Assembly: GCA_017517685.1 (NCBI GenBank)
Contig: JAFWYK010000010.1
Coordinates: forward strand, 318,499 to 382,498
Direction: 5' to 3'
Origin: Clostridia bacterium
GTDB taxonomy: Bacteria > Bacillota > Clostridia > TANB77 > CAG-508
Length of the DNA stretch: 64,000 nt
The notes under the pieces are model-generated. The model was not told the origin of the DNA. It searched no databases and saw nothing but the letters and a program-made list of their open reading frames with translations. Shown in pieces: positions 51,355 through 60,277 of this stretch (within the stretch, counting starts at the first letter, position 1; the number at the start of each line of letters is the position of its first letter). A program made the position numbers and the translations under genes.

Positions 51355-53160
51355 ATGGGGTTAAAAAATAATTTTGAAAAGTTTTCATATTACTTAAAAA
51401 GATATGGACTGGCAACAACTTCAAAAAAAGTAATAAAAAGAGCGTTGCATATTAAGGAAAATAGAAAAACTAATCAAGAGCAATATGAGATATGGATGGA
51501 AAACAATAAACTTACTGAAGAAAAAATTGAAGCTCAGAGAAATATGAAATTTAAGTATGAACCTAAAATTAGTGTTGTTGTTCCAATGTATAATACAGAA
51601 AAAGTGTTTTTTAAAGAACTTGTTGAATCATTAAAGAATCAAACTTATGCTAAATGGGAATTGTGTTTAGCAGATGGTAGTGAAGTTCCAAACGAACTAC
51701 TAAAAGATTATATGGATGATGAAAGAATTAAATATAATTTTCTAAATAGTAATTTAGGTATTTCAGAAAATACAAATAGAGCTATAGAAATGGCTACAGG
51801 TGATTTTATAGGATTTCTAGATCATGATGATTTATTATCTCAAGACGCACTGTATGAAGTTGTAACAGCTATAAATAGTCAAAATTATGTAGATTTTATT
51901 TATACAGATGAAGATAAAATTGATGAAAATAAAGAGAGATTTGAACCTTATTTTAAACCAGATTTTTCTCCTGAAACATTGGAATGTAATAATTATATAA
52001 CTCACTTTGTTGTTGTAAAGAAAACTTTAATAAAAGAAGTTGGAATGCTTAATTCAGAGTTCAATGGTGCTCAAGATTTTGACTTTGTTTTAAGATGTAC
52101 AGAAAAAGCTGAAAATATAATTCATATTCCAAAAATATTATATCATTGGAGAGTTCATAGAAATTCAACAGCGAATGTCGCAGATGCAAAGCCATATGCA
52201 TTTGAAGCTGGTGTTAAAGTTGTTGAAGAACATTTAAAAAGAACCAATAAACTTGGAAAAGTTCAAAATGGACGAGATATTCCAGGAATTTATAGAATTG
52301 ATTATGAAGTTATTGGTAACCCAAAAGTTTCAATAATTATTCCTAATAAAGATAATGTAAAATTATTAAAAGAGGCTATTAATTCTATATTAGAAAATAC
52401 AACATATCAAAACTATGAAATTGTTGTTGTTGAAAATAATAGCACAGATAAAGAAACATTTAAATATTATGATGAAATAAAAGATAATTCAAAGGTTAAG
52501 ATTTTGAAAATTGATGAAGCAAATGGTGAATTTAATTATTCAAGATTGATTAATCTTGGGGTAAAAAATGTAGATGGTGATTTTATATTACAGCTAAATA
52601 ATGATATAAAGATTATTTCTAAAGATTGGCTTGAATTAATGATTGGATATAGCCAACAAAAAGAAATTGGAGCTGTTGGAGGAAGATTATATTATGAGGA
52701 TAAAACAATCCAACATGCTGGTATCATAGTAGGGTTATCAGGAATTGCTGGTAATATGCTTGTGAATTTACCTTATGGTGAAAAAGCTTACTTTGGAAGA
52801 GAGGCTGCTACAAGAAATGTTGCTGCCGTAACTGGAGCATGTTTGTTATGCAGAAGAGAGCTTTATGAAGAAGTTGGATATATGGATGAAGAAAATTTCA
52901 AAGTAGCATTTAATGATGTGGATTTTTGTTTAAAATTATTAAGTAAAGGTTATAGAAATGTTTATATTCCTTATGTTGAACTATATCATTATGAATCAAA
53001 GACAAGAGGATATGAATATTCAAAAGAAAAAGAAAAAAGATTTAATCGTGAGTCAGAAAACTTTAAACATAAATGGAATGAGATTTTAGAGAAAGGAGAT
53101 CCATATTATAATATTAACTTTACAAGAGAGACTTGTAATTTTGATATAAGGACAAGTTAA
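51355..53160 (+). CDS. Tandem-domain GT2 glycosyltransferase
   Basis: The 601-residue protein has two GT-A domains: the first begins ISVVVPMYNTEK and contains FLDHDD; the second begins VSIIIPNKDN and contains LNNDIKI, FNDVDFCL and YHYESKTRG. It is a close paralogue of the product at 48120-50063 and of the C-terminal half of the 1227-residue fusion. Both catalytic motifs are intact. Likely part of the backbone-polymerising machinery for the exported glycan. RBS AAAGAGAAG precedes the ATG. Confidence 0.85.
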   Translation: MGLKNNFEKFSYYLKRYGLATTSKKVIKRALHIKENRKTNQEQYEIWMENNKLTEEKIEAQRNMKFKYEPKISVVVPMYNTEKVFFKELVESLKNQTYAKWELCLADGSEVPNELLKDYMDDERIKYNFLNSNLGISENTNRAIEMATGDFIGFLDHDDLLSQDALYEVVTAINSQNYVDFIYTDEDKIDENKERFEPYFKPDFSPETLECNNYITHFVVVKKTLIKEVGMLNSEFNGAQDFDFVLRCTEKAENIIHIPKILYHWRVHRNSTANVADAKPYAFEAGVKVVEEHLKRTNKLGKVQNGRDIPGIYRIDYEVIGNPKVSIIIPNKDNVKLLKEAINSILENTTYQNYEIVVVENNSTDKETFKYYDEIKDNSKVKILKIDEANGEFNYSRLINLGVKNVDGDFILQLNNDIKIISKDWLELMIGYSQQKEIGAVGGRLYYEDKTIQHAGIIVGLSGIAGNMLVNLPYGEKAYFGREAATRNVAAVTGACLLCRRELYEEVGYMDEENFKVAFNDVDFCLKLLSKGYRNVYIPYVELYHYESKTRGYEYSKEKEKRFNRESENFKHKWNEILEKGDPYYNINFTRETCNFDIRTS

Positions 53161-53173
53161 AAGAGGTACAAAA

Positions 53174-53728
53174 ATGAAAGAAGAAAATGAAGAAAATAAA
53201 GACAGCAAAAATTTAACACTAAAAGTGTTTGAAATGGTAGAAAAATTTGGACTTTGGATTTTAGAAAAATTGCATTTAAAATTCTTAGCAAAATTCTATA
53301 CAGACCATTTAGAAGGAATGAGATATTTGGTTTGTGGAGCTTTATCAACTGTAGTAAATATTGCTTCATATGCGCTTGTTGCATATACAATATTTGCTGG
53401 AATTCAACCAGAAACATTGAGAGTTACAATAAGTGATTGTGTTGCTTTTGTGATTGCTTTAATATTTGCATATTGGGTTAATAAAACTGTTGTGTTTGAA
53501 ACAAAATGTGAAAATTTTAGAACATTATTGAAAGAAATTACATCTTTTACAGTATGTAGATTATTTACACAATTTGTTAGTTTAGGAATGATGAATTTAG
53601 CAGTAATTATTCATATGAATGATATTTTAATGAAAGTTATTGCTAATATAGTAGTTATTATTTTAAACTTTGTTTTTAGTAAATTAATAATATTTAAAAA
53701 AGATAAAAAAACAGATGAAAAAGAATAA
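53174..53728 (+). CDS. gtrA: GtrA family membrane protein
   Basis: The 184-residue protein has a charged N-terminal part (1-50) and then four membrane helices with GtrA family features: RYLVCGALSTVVNI in the first helix, FVIALIFAYWVNKTVVF, and NFVFSKLIIFKK near the end. GtrA proteins are thought to help flip polyprenyl-phosphate-linked sugars. The next gene encodes a DPM/GtrB-like transferase, and GT-C candidates follow, which completes a three-part external glycosylation set. It starts 13 bases after the tandem GT2 gene. Confidence 0.88.
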   Translation: MKEENEENKDSKNLTLKVFEMVEKFGLWILEKLHLKFLAKFYTDHLEGMRYLVCGALSTVVNIASYALVAYTIFAGIQPETLRVTISDCVAFVIALIFAYWVNKTVVFETKCENFRTLLKEITSFTVCRLFTQFVSLGMMNLAVIIHMNDILMKVIANIVVIILNFVFSKLIIFKKDKKTDEKE

Positions 53729-53793
53729 AAAATTTTAGAAAAAATGGGGATGAAAAAATACTCAAAATATGTAGTATTTTGTTAAAAATTAGT

Positions 53794-53821
53794 TTGAAAA
53801 TATACTATTATATGGTATAAT
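53794..53821 (+). promoter_or_regulatory. Internal promoter before the DPM-like gene
   Basis: TTGAAA (53794-53799), 16 bases, TATAAT (53816-53821) with TGG extended -10, in the 130-base gap after gtrA. It would let the DPM-like gene and downstream genes be expressed independently. Confidence 0.7.
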
Positions 53822-53860
53822 ATACGAGTAAAAAAATAGGTTTTGAAAGGAATAAAAATT

Positions 53861-54802
53861 ATGGATAAAGTAGCTGTTTTAATACCTTGCTATAATGAAG
53901 CAAAAACAGTAAAAAAAGTAGTAGAAGATTTTAAGAGAGAATTACCAGAAGCTAAAATCTATGTGTACGACAATAATTCAAAAGATGGAACAGATAAAAT
54001 TGCAAGAGATGCTGGAGCAATTGTAAGATATGAAACAAGACAAGGAAAAGGAAACGTTATAAGAACAATGTTTAGAGAAATCGATGCAGAAGTTTATATA
54101 ATGGTTGACGGAGATGATACATATCCAGCTGAAAGCGCTAAAGAAATGGTTAAGGCTGTTTTAGAAGAAAATGTAGATATGGTTATTGGAGATAGATTAT
54201 CATCTACTTATTTTAAAGAAAATAAAAGACCATTCCATAATGTTGGAAACGTAACTGTAAGAGGATTAATCAATAGAATATATAAAAGTGATATAAGAGA
54301 TGTTATGACAGGATTAAGAGCATTTAGCTATAGATTTGTTAAAACATTTCCTGTAATGTCAAAAGGTTTTGAACTTGAAACAGAAATGACAATTCATTGT
54401 TTAGATAAAAACATGAAAACAAAAAATATAATTGTTGAATATAGAGATAGACCTGCTGATAGTCCTTCAAAATTAAATACAATTCCTGATGGTATAAAAG
54501 TATTAAAAACAATCGCAGGATTCTATAAAAATTATAAACCAATGGCGTTCTTTACATTGCTTGCATTTTTATTAGTTGTTATTGGAATGTTTTTCTTTGT
54601 ACCAATATTTGTTGATTTCTTACAAAGAGGGGTTGTTAAAATCCCTACATTAGTTGTATCAGTGCTATTTTTCTTGTGTGCTGTACAAGCATTCTTTGCA
54701 GGAATGATATTAGATAATATAATTAGAGATTCAAGACAATCATTTGAAATGAGATTGATTGATTGTGAAAGAGAGTTAAAAGATAGAAGAAAGGATGACT
54801 AA
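53861..54802 (+). CDS. Polyprenyl-phosphate sugar transferase (DPM/GtrB-like GT2)
   Basis: ATG 53861 follows GAAAGG; an in-frame TTG lies at 53843. The 313-residue GT2 protein has the IPCYNEAKTVKKVV start, the metal-binding VDGDDTYP, the KGFELETEM segment and two C-terminal membrane helices (about 225-250 and 260-290). That arrangement is typical of enzymes that move a sugar from a nucleotide to undecaprenyl or dolichyl phosphate on the inner face. Paired with GtrA upstream, it provides lipid-linked sugar donors for GT-C enzymes outside. The sugar is unknown. Confidence 0.88.
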   Translation: MDKVAVLIPCYNEAKTVKKVVEDFKRELPEAKIYVYDNNSKDGTDKIARDAGAIVRYETRQGKGNVIRTMFREIDAEVYIMVDGDDTYPAESAKEMVKAVLEENVDMVIGDRLSSTYFKENKRPFHNVGNVTVRGLINRIYKSDIRDVMTGLRAFSYRFVKTFPVMSKGFELETEMTIHCLDKNMKTKNIIVEYRDRPADSPSKLNTIPDGIKVLKTIAGFYKNYKPMAFFTLLAFLLVVIGMFFFVPIFVDFLQRGVVKIPTLVVSVLFFLCAVQAFFAGMILDNIIRDSRQSFEMRLIDCERELKDRRKDD

Positions 54803-54803
54803 G

Positions 54804-55844
54804 ATGAACCAACCAAAAGTTTCAATAGTAGTTCCAATATATAATCTAGAACAATATGTACCAAGATGTTTAGATGCTTTAGTAAATCAAACATTAGAAG
54901 ATATTGAAATACTATGTGTAAATGATGGATCAAAAGATTCTGCACCACAAATTATTGAGGATTATAAAAAAAGATATCCAAATAAAGTAAAAACATTTCA
55001 TAAAGAAAATGGCGGAGAGTGGTCTGCAAGAACATATGGACTAAAACAAGCTACAGGAGAGTATGTAGGTTTTATAGATAGTGATGATGTTCCAGAAATA
55101 ACTTGGGCTGAAAAATTATATACTGCAGCAAAAGAAAATGATGCTGATATTGCATTTTCAGGATATGATAGAGTTGATTTAGATACTGGGAATGTTGTGT
55201 CAACAGAAATGACACAACATGGCACAATGAATAAAGAAGTTGATTGGAATGATGACTTTATCGTTTATGCAAACCCATCATTATGGAACAAATTATATCG
55301 TAGAGAATTAGTTAAAGATTTAGAATTTTTACCTTTTAGGGGATGTAATGATACATTATTTTTAATTCATTCATATATGAATGGAGTTAAAAAATTAACA
55401 TTTATACCAGATGTGTTATATCACTACTATTTACGCTCAAGTTCTCAAATTCATAATATGCATGAAAAAGATATTGAGAATTTAAAGAAATATTTGGTTG
55501 TAACTAAAGAAAATGCAAAAAAGTTAGGTAAATATGAAGAATACAAAGATACTTTAGCAGCGATGGCATTTACTCATTTAGCAATATCTTGGGCATTTAT
55601 GGTTTCTTATAATAAAGAAGTAAATATTCATAAAGTATTAAAAGGTATTATTAAATATTTGGATACAGAATTCCCTGAGTGGAGAAAATGTAAACATTAT
55701 AGATTATTTAAATCTTTGAAAAAAGGATTTAAATCAACTTTAATATGGGGAGTACATTTATTTTATAGAATGAATTTACCAATAGTGTATATTTGGGTAA
55801 ATAGATTTTTATTGGATGTATTAAAAAAAGAAGTTAAATGGTAA
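54804..55844 (+). CDS. GT2 glycosyltransferase
   Basis: The start is ATG 54804, two bases after the previous stop, with AAAGGA nine bases upstream; an ATG at 54795 overlaps the previous gene. The 346-residue protein has the GT-A fold with VSIVVPIYNLEQY, NDGSKDSAP, GFIDSDD as metal site and LWNKLYRRELV, plus a basic hydrophobic C-terminus. It resembles capsule and teichoic-type GT2 enzymes that add one sugar. Donor and acceptor are unknown. Confidence 0.85.
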   Translation: MNQPKVSIVVPIYNLEQYVPRCLDALVNQTLEDIEILCVNDGSKDSAPQIIEDYKKRYPNKVKTFHKENGGEWSARTYGLKQATGEYVGFIDSDDVPEITWAEKLYTAAKENDADIAFSGYDRVDLDTGNVVSTEMTQHGTMNKEVDWNDDFIVYANPSLWNKLYRRELVKDLEFLPFRGCNDTLFLIHSYMNGVKKLTFIPDVLYHYYLRSSSQIHNMHEKDIENLKKYLVVTKENAKKLGKYEEYKDTLAAMAFTHLAISWAFMVSYNKEVNIHKVLKGIIKYLDTEFPEWRKCKHYRLFKSLKKGFKSTLIWGVHLFYRMNLPIVYIWVNRFLLDVLKKEVKW

Positions 55845-55869
55845 AAATTAAATTTTAAGGATTAATACT

Positions 55870-58062
55870 ATGATTGAAAAAATAAAATCAATGTTAAATA
55901 AAGTAGTAGATAAAGTTAAATTCTTTTTTAATAAAGATAACTTTACAAAAACAAAAATCGTATTAGTTGCTATAGCAGCATTAGCCGCTGCTGTAGTTGC
56001 AGAATACACAATAATGAGAATATATCATCCACAATTCATTTCAAAAAATAGAATAATGGTTGTAGCAATGTTCTTTATGTTTGTTGGAATACATTTTGTA
56101 TTTAAACTAAAAGAAATGTATGAGTGGATACACAATAATAGGTACAAAATTGCTTGTGCCTTTTTGTTGTTTACTACGATCTTTAGATATTCAGGTTCTT
56201 CAATGACTTGTTATCATGAGTTTAAAGGTATTCAACCACACTTTGATGATTCTAGATATCATACATTACTTGGTAAAGTGAGAACAATAAGAACTGATGA
56301 ATGGTCAACTTCAACACCTTATATAATGTCTCAAGGTGAAGGTCAAAATCAACATGAATACTTTTCAGATAAATTAAGAAGTACAGAAACAGATATGTTT
56401 ACAATATCAAATGGACCAGTAAAAGATATATTGATGCTTGGAAGACCATTTCAATTGGGATTCTTACTATTAGGAAATGATTATGGTTGGAGTTTTTATT
56501 GGAATGTAAGATTAATTGCAATGATGCTTGGTGCATATGAATTATGCTTAATACTTACTAAACAAAATAAGAAGATGTCTTTACTAGGAATGATAATGAT
56601 TTCATTCTCAGCGGCAGTACAATGGTGGTACTGTATGGATACATTAATTTGGGGACAAATTGCATTTGTACTTGTTGATAAATTTATGAATGTAGATAAG
56701 AACTGGAAAAAATACTTATGTGCATTTGGAATTTTAGTATCTGGATTATCATATGTGTTTGTGTTCTATCCAGCATGGCAATTACCGTTTGGTTATGTAT
56801 TTTTAGCGTTAATCATTTGGGCGTTAATTAAAAATATTAAATATGGAAATTATAAATTTACAAAACATGATATTGCAGTAATTGTTATAACGCTAGTATG
56901 TTTAATATCATTGCTTGTAAGATGGTATATGTTATCAGGAGATACATTAAAATCAATGATGTCTACTGATTATCCAGGAGATAGAGCTGAAGTTGGTGGA
57001 GGTGCATTAAATAATTACTCATACTTCTATGATATTTATTTCCCATTTGAAGATTTCTTAAATCCATGTGAATTTGCGGGAATGTTATCACTTTATCCTG
57101 TACCATTAATTTTAGGTCTTGTTTATGTAATAAGAAATAAAAAAGACTTACATTTTTGGATCCCTACGTTAGTTGTAGGTGGATTCTTAAGTGTATGGTG
57201 TGTATATGGTTTCCCAGAGTGGCTTGCAAACTTAACAAAAATGTCAATGTCAACTGCTGGTAGAGCAACAATACCACTTGGAACAATAAGTATTTATGCA
57301 TTAATTTATTTAATGGCATCAATTAAAAAAGAAGATAAACTTATTGAAAACAAAAAAATAACATATGCATTAGCTTTTGCTTTCATATGTTTAATAGCTT
57401 ATCAAGCTTATACAACAATTGGACATAAAGAAATATTTAGATATTTAGATAAATTTAAAATGTTAGTATCTGCTGAAATTTTCGGAGCAATCATATTTGG
57501 GGTATTAAATATGAAAGACGAGAAAATTAAAGGATATACAATGTATGGATTAATGGCAGTTGCTTTTATTTCAGGAGCTACAGTTAATCCAATTATTCGA
57601 ACAACTGATGTTTTATATACTAAGCCGGTAGCTAAAAAGATACAAGAAATTAGAAATCAAGAACCAAATGCAGTTTGGGTTGTTGATGATGAAGAAGATT
57701 GGCATATTAATAATTATGCATTAGCAAATGGTGTTAGGGTTTTAAATTCAACTAATATTTATCCAAATTTTGAATTATTTGAAAAAATATTAGGTAAAGA
57801 AAAAGCAGCAGAAAGCAAAGAAAAATTTAATAGATATGCACATGTTAATTTTAAAATAGTTGAAGATGAAGAGACAAAAATTGATTTATTGTATGCAGAT
57901 AATATTTCAATAACAATGAACGCTGAAGAACTAGATGATAATGGCATTAATTATATACTTTCAAGAAAAAGTTTATATGGTGAAAGATCTTTAGAAGAGT
58001 ATGTTGAAGAGATATATAATGAAGATGACATGTACATTTATAAAGTAATTAAGACAGAATAA
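55870..58062 (+). CDS. Large polytopic membrane protein, GT-C/YfhO-like
   Basis: The 730-residue protein has about 12-13 membrane helices, a large first external loop with the acidic RTDEWSTSTPYIM segment, and a C-terminal soluble part of about 130 residues. The DEW acidic pair in the first external loop is what GT-C-like enzymes use for catalysis or metal binding. From memory it resembles DUF7657 proteins; treat that as tentative. A shorter paralogue at 32689-34134 lacks the acidic loop. It follows GT2 and DPM-like genes and is probably a transferase that uses polyprenyl-phosphate sugar donors outside the membrane. Confidence 0.65.
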   Translation: MIEKIKSMLNKVVDKVKFFFNKDNFTKTKIVLVAIAALAAAVVAEYTIMRIYHPQFISKNRIMVVAMFFMFVGIHFVFKLKEMYEWIHNNRYKIACAFLLFTTIFRYSGSSMTCYHEFKGIQPHFDDSRYHTLLGKVRTIRTDEWSTSTPYIMSQGEGQNQHEYFSDKLRSTETDMFTISNGPVKDILMLGRPFQLGFLLLGNDYGWSFYWNVRLIAMMLGAYELCLILTKQNKKMSLLGMIMISFSAAVQWWYCMDTLIWGQIAFVLVDKFMNVDKNWKKYLCAFGILVSGLSYVFVFYPAWQLPFGYVFLALIIWALIKNIKYGNYKFTKHDIAVIVITLVCLISLLVRWYMLSGDTLKSMMSTDYPGDRAEVGGGALNNYSYFYDIYFPFEDFLNPCEFAGMLSLYPVPLILGLVYVIRNKKDLHFWIPTLVVGGFLSVWCVYGFPEWLANLTKMSMSTAGRATIPLGTISIYALIYLMASIKKEDKLIENKKITYALAFAFICLIAYQAYTTIGHKEIFRYLDKFKMLVSAEIFGAIIFGVLNMKDEKIKGYTMYGLMAVAFISGATVNPIIRTTDVLYTKPVAKKIQEIRNQEPNAVWVVDDEEDWHINNYALANGVRVLNSTNIYPNFELFEKILGKEKAAESKEKFNRYAHVNFKIVEDEETKIDLLYADNISITMNAEELDDNGINYILSRKSLYGERSLEEYVEEIYNEDDMYIYKVIKTE

Positions 58063-58078
58063 TGGAAGGAAATAGAGA

Positions 58079-58987
58079 ATGAAAGAGAAAAAAGTTGCAG
58101 TTATAATGTCGACATATAATGGCGAAAAGTTTATAAGAGAACAACTTGATTCTATATTAAATCAATCATATAAGAATATTGAATTAATAGTTAGAGATGA
58201 TGGTTCAAAAGATAAGACTGTAGAAATCGTAAAAGAATATCAAGCAAAGCATAAAAATATTAAATTATTTGAAGGACAAAATTTAGGGTTTGTAAAAAGC
58301 TTTTTTGAACTTTTAAAATTAGCAGAAGCTGATTATTATGCTTATGCAGATCAAGATGATATATGGATTGAAAATAAAATTGAACTAGCTGTAAATTCAT
58401 TAAATAAATTAGATGACCAAAAGCCTAATATGGCTTTTGGAAATTCTGATTACTATGATGAAAATATGGAATTCATGGGATATGGTGAAAAAAATAAAGA
58501 ATATTCATTTTTAAGTTCTTTATTTGCATGTGTTGGCCAAGGTATGACAATGACTGTAAATAAAAAAACTAGAGATATGATTATTGAAAATATGCCTAAA
58601 AGTTGTTTTTTCCATGATTGGTGGACATATATTCTTTGTGTTGGACTTGGAAATGTAGCATATGATAATGTTACAACAGTTAAGTATAGAAGAAGAAAAG
58701 AAAATGCGACTTCAGAAGGACAAGGATATTTAAGATTATTAATTTGGAGAGTAAAAAATCTTTTATTTAAAGATGGAATGAAAGATATAAAACAACAAAT
58801 GGTTAATTTTAGAGACATTTATTATAACGATCTTCAAGATGACCAAAAAGCAATTTTAGATTTATTTTCAAATGAAAAATATAATTTCTTTACTGCTTTG
58901 AAAAAAGCATTTTATCCAAAGAAAATTAGAAGAAGTCTAATGGATGATATAATGTTAAGAATAATATTTATATTAGGAGTTTTATAA
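58079..58987 (+). CDS. GT2 glycosyltransferase (rhamnosyltransferase-like)
   Basis: The 302-residue GT-A protein has VIMSTYNGEKFIREQLDS, RDDGSKDKT and the metal-binding YADQDDIW. It shares the DQDDIW motif and overall shape with the enzyme at 42036-43010, a group that often adds rhamnose. The central HDWWTYILC segment is typical. RBS GGAAGGAAA precedes the ATG. It lies between a GT-C-like gene and a flippase gene. Confidence 0.85.
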   Translation: MKEKKVAVIMSTYNGEKFIREQLDSILNQSYKNIELIVRDDGSKDKTVEIVKEYQAKHKNIKLFEGQNLGFVKSFFELLKLAEADYYAYADQDDIWIENKIELAVNSLNKLDDQKPNMAFGNSDYYDENMEFMGYGEKNKEYSFLSSLFACVGQGMTMTVNKKTRDMIIENMPKSCFFHDWWTYILCVGLGNVAYDNVTTVKYRRRKENATSEGQGYLRLLIWRVKNLLFKDGMKDIKQQMVNFRDIYYNDLQDDQKAILDLFSNEKYNFFTALKKAFYPKKIRRSLMDDIMLRIIFILGVL

Positions 58988-58991
58988 AATA

Positions 58992-60248
58992 ATGGATTCA
59001 GAAAAGAAAGCGTTTTTAAAGAATTTCATATGGAATAGTTTAGGTACAGGAATAAACTCTTTTAACTCTTTATTTTTCTTGATAATAGTAACTAGAGTAA
59101 ATGATATACAAACTGCTGGAATATTCTCAATAGGATATGCAACGGCAACAATTCTTTATACTTTAGCAATGTACTCTGGAAGACTTTGTCAAGTAACTGA
59201 TATAGAAGGAAAAATAAAAGATAAAGATTACATAGCTCAAAGAGCTTTTACTTGTATAATAATGTTAATAGGAGCTGCAGTATTTTTAGGAATACAACAA
59301 TACACTGGTTTTAAAACAATGGTGTTTGCACTTCTAGCTATATTTAAAGGAATAGAAGCATTTTCGGATATACTATATGGTGTAATGCAAAAAAATGATA
59401 TTTTATACAAGTCAGGTCAATCATTAACAATAAAAGGTTTTGTAGGAATTGCGTTATTTTTAATTGTTGATTTAATAACAAAAGATATTAGATGGGCTTG
59501 TTTTGCAGTTATATTAATAAATCTTTTAGTTTTAGTAGTATATGATTACTTTATAGTTACAAGAAAATTAATAGATCATAAAAGTAAAATTAGTAAAGCT
59601 AACATAGTTAAAATATTAAAGAGTGAATTTTTTGTATTTGTAAATTCATTTGCAGGAATATATATTTTAAATGCGCCTAAATATGCAATTGATAGTTATT
59701 TAACTGATGATATTCAAGCAATATATGGTTATATAATGATGCCAGCAACAGTAATGACTTTATTTACACAATTTATAGTAATGCCATTTTTAGGTAAATT
59801 AAAAGATATGTATGAAAGAAAAGAACTTAAAGCGATTGATTCTGTGACATTTAAAATTAAATTAATCGTAGTTGCATTTGGAGCATTTGCTGTTCTAGCT
59901 GCATTTTTACTTGGCCCTGAATTCTTAGGATTAATTTATGGTTTAGATTTAACAATGTATAGAATGAATTTATGTGTAATAATTGGATCATATATATTCT
60001 ATGCAATTTCATATATTAATTTAGTAACATTAACAACGATAAGACATACATTCATTCAATTTGTAATATATGTAGCGTCTATGGTAATAGCATTTATAGG
60101 ATCAAACACATTAGTAGGATTCTTAAATTTAGGAATAAACGGTGCAACATTCTCTTGCACAACAACTCTTGCAATACAATTTGTTTTGTATACAATTGCA
60201 ACAAGAATAATAATGTATAAGGAAAACAAAAAATTAGCAAATAGTTAA
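58992..60248 (+). CDS. MOP-superfamily polysaccharide flippase (Wzx-like)
   Basis: The 418-residue polytopic protein has about 12 membrane helices and the start KKAFLKNFIWNSLGTGINSF typical of oligosaccharide flippases of the MATE/MOP superfamily. It would flip lipid-linked oligosaccharides across the membrane. The cluster already encodes an ABC exporter, so this indicates a second glycan or a second lipid-linked building block. RBS AGGAG lies eleven bases before the ATG. No Wzy-type polymerase is certain in the window. Confidence 0.85.
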   Translation: MDSEKKAFLKNFIWNSLGTGINSFNSLFFLIIVTRVNDIQTAGIFSIGYATATILYTLAMYSGRLCQVTDIEGKIKDKDYIAQRAFTCIIMLIGAAVFLGIQQYTGFKTMVFALLAIFKGIEAFSDILYGVMQKNDILYKSGQSLTIKGFVGIALFLIVDLITKDIRWACFAVILINLLVLVVYDYFIVTRKLIDHKSKISKANIVKILKSEFFVFVNSFAGIYILNAPKYAIDSYLTDDIQAIYGYIMMPATVMTLFTQFIVMPFLGKLKDMYERKELKAIDSVTFKIKLIVVAFGAFAVLAAFLLGPEFLGLIYGLDLTMYRMNLCVIIGSYIFYAISYINLVTLTTIRHTFIQFVIYVASMVIAFIGSNTLVGFLNLGINGATFSCTTTLAIQFVLYTIATRIIMYKENKKLANS

Positions 60249-60277
60249 TCAAATATAAGTACTAAAAGGAGAGGAAA

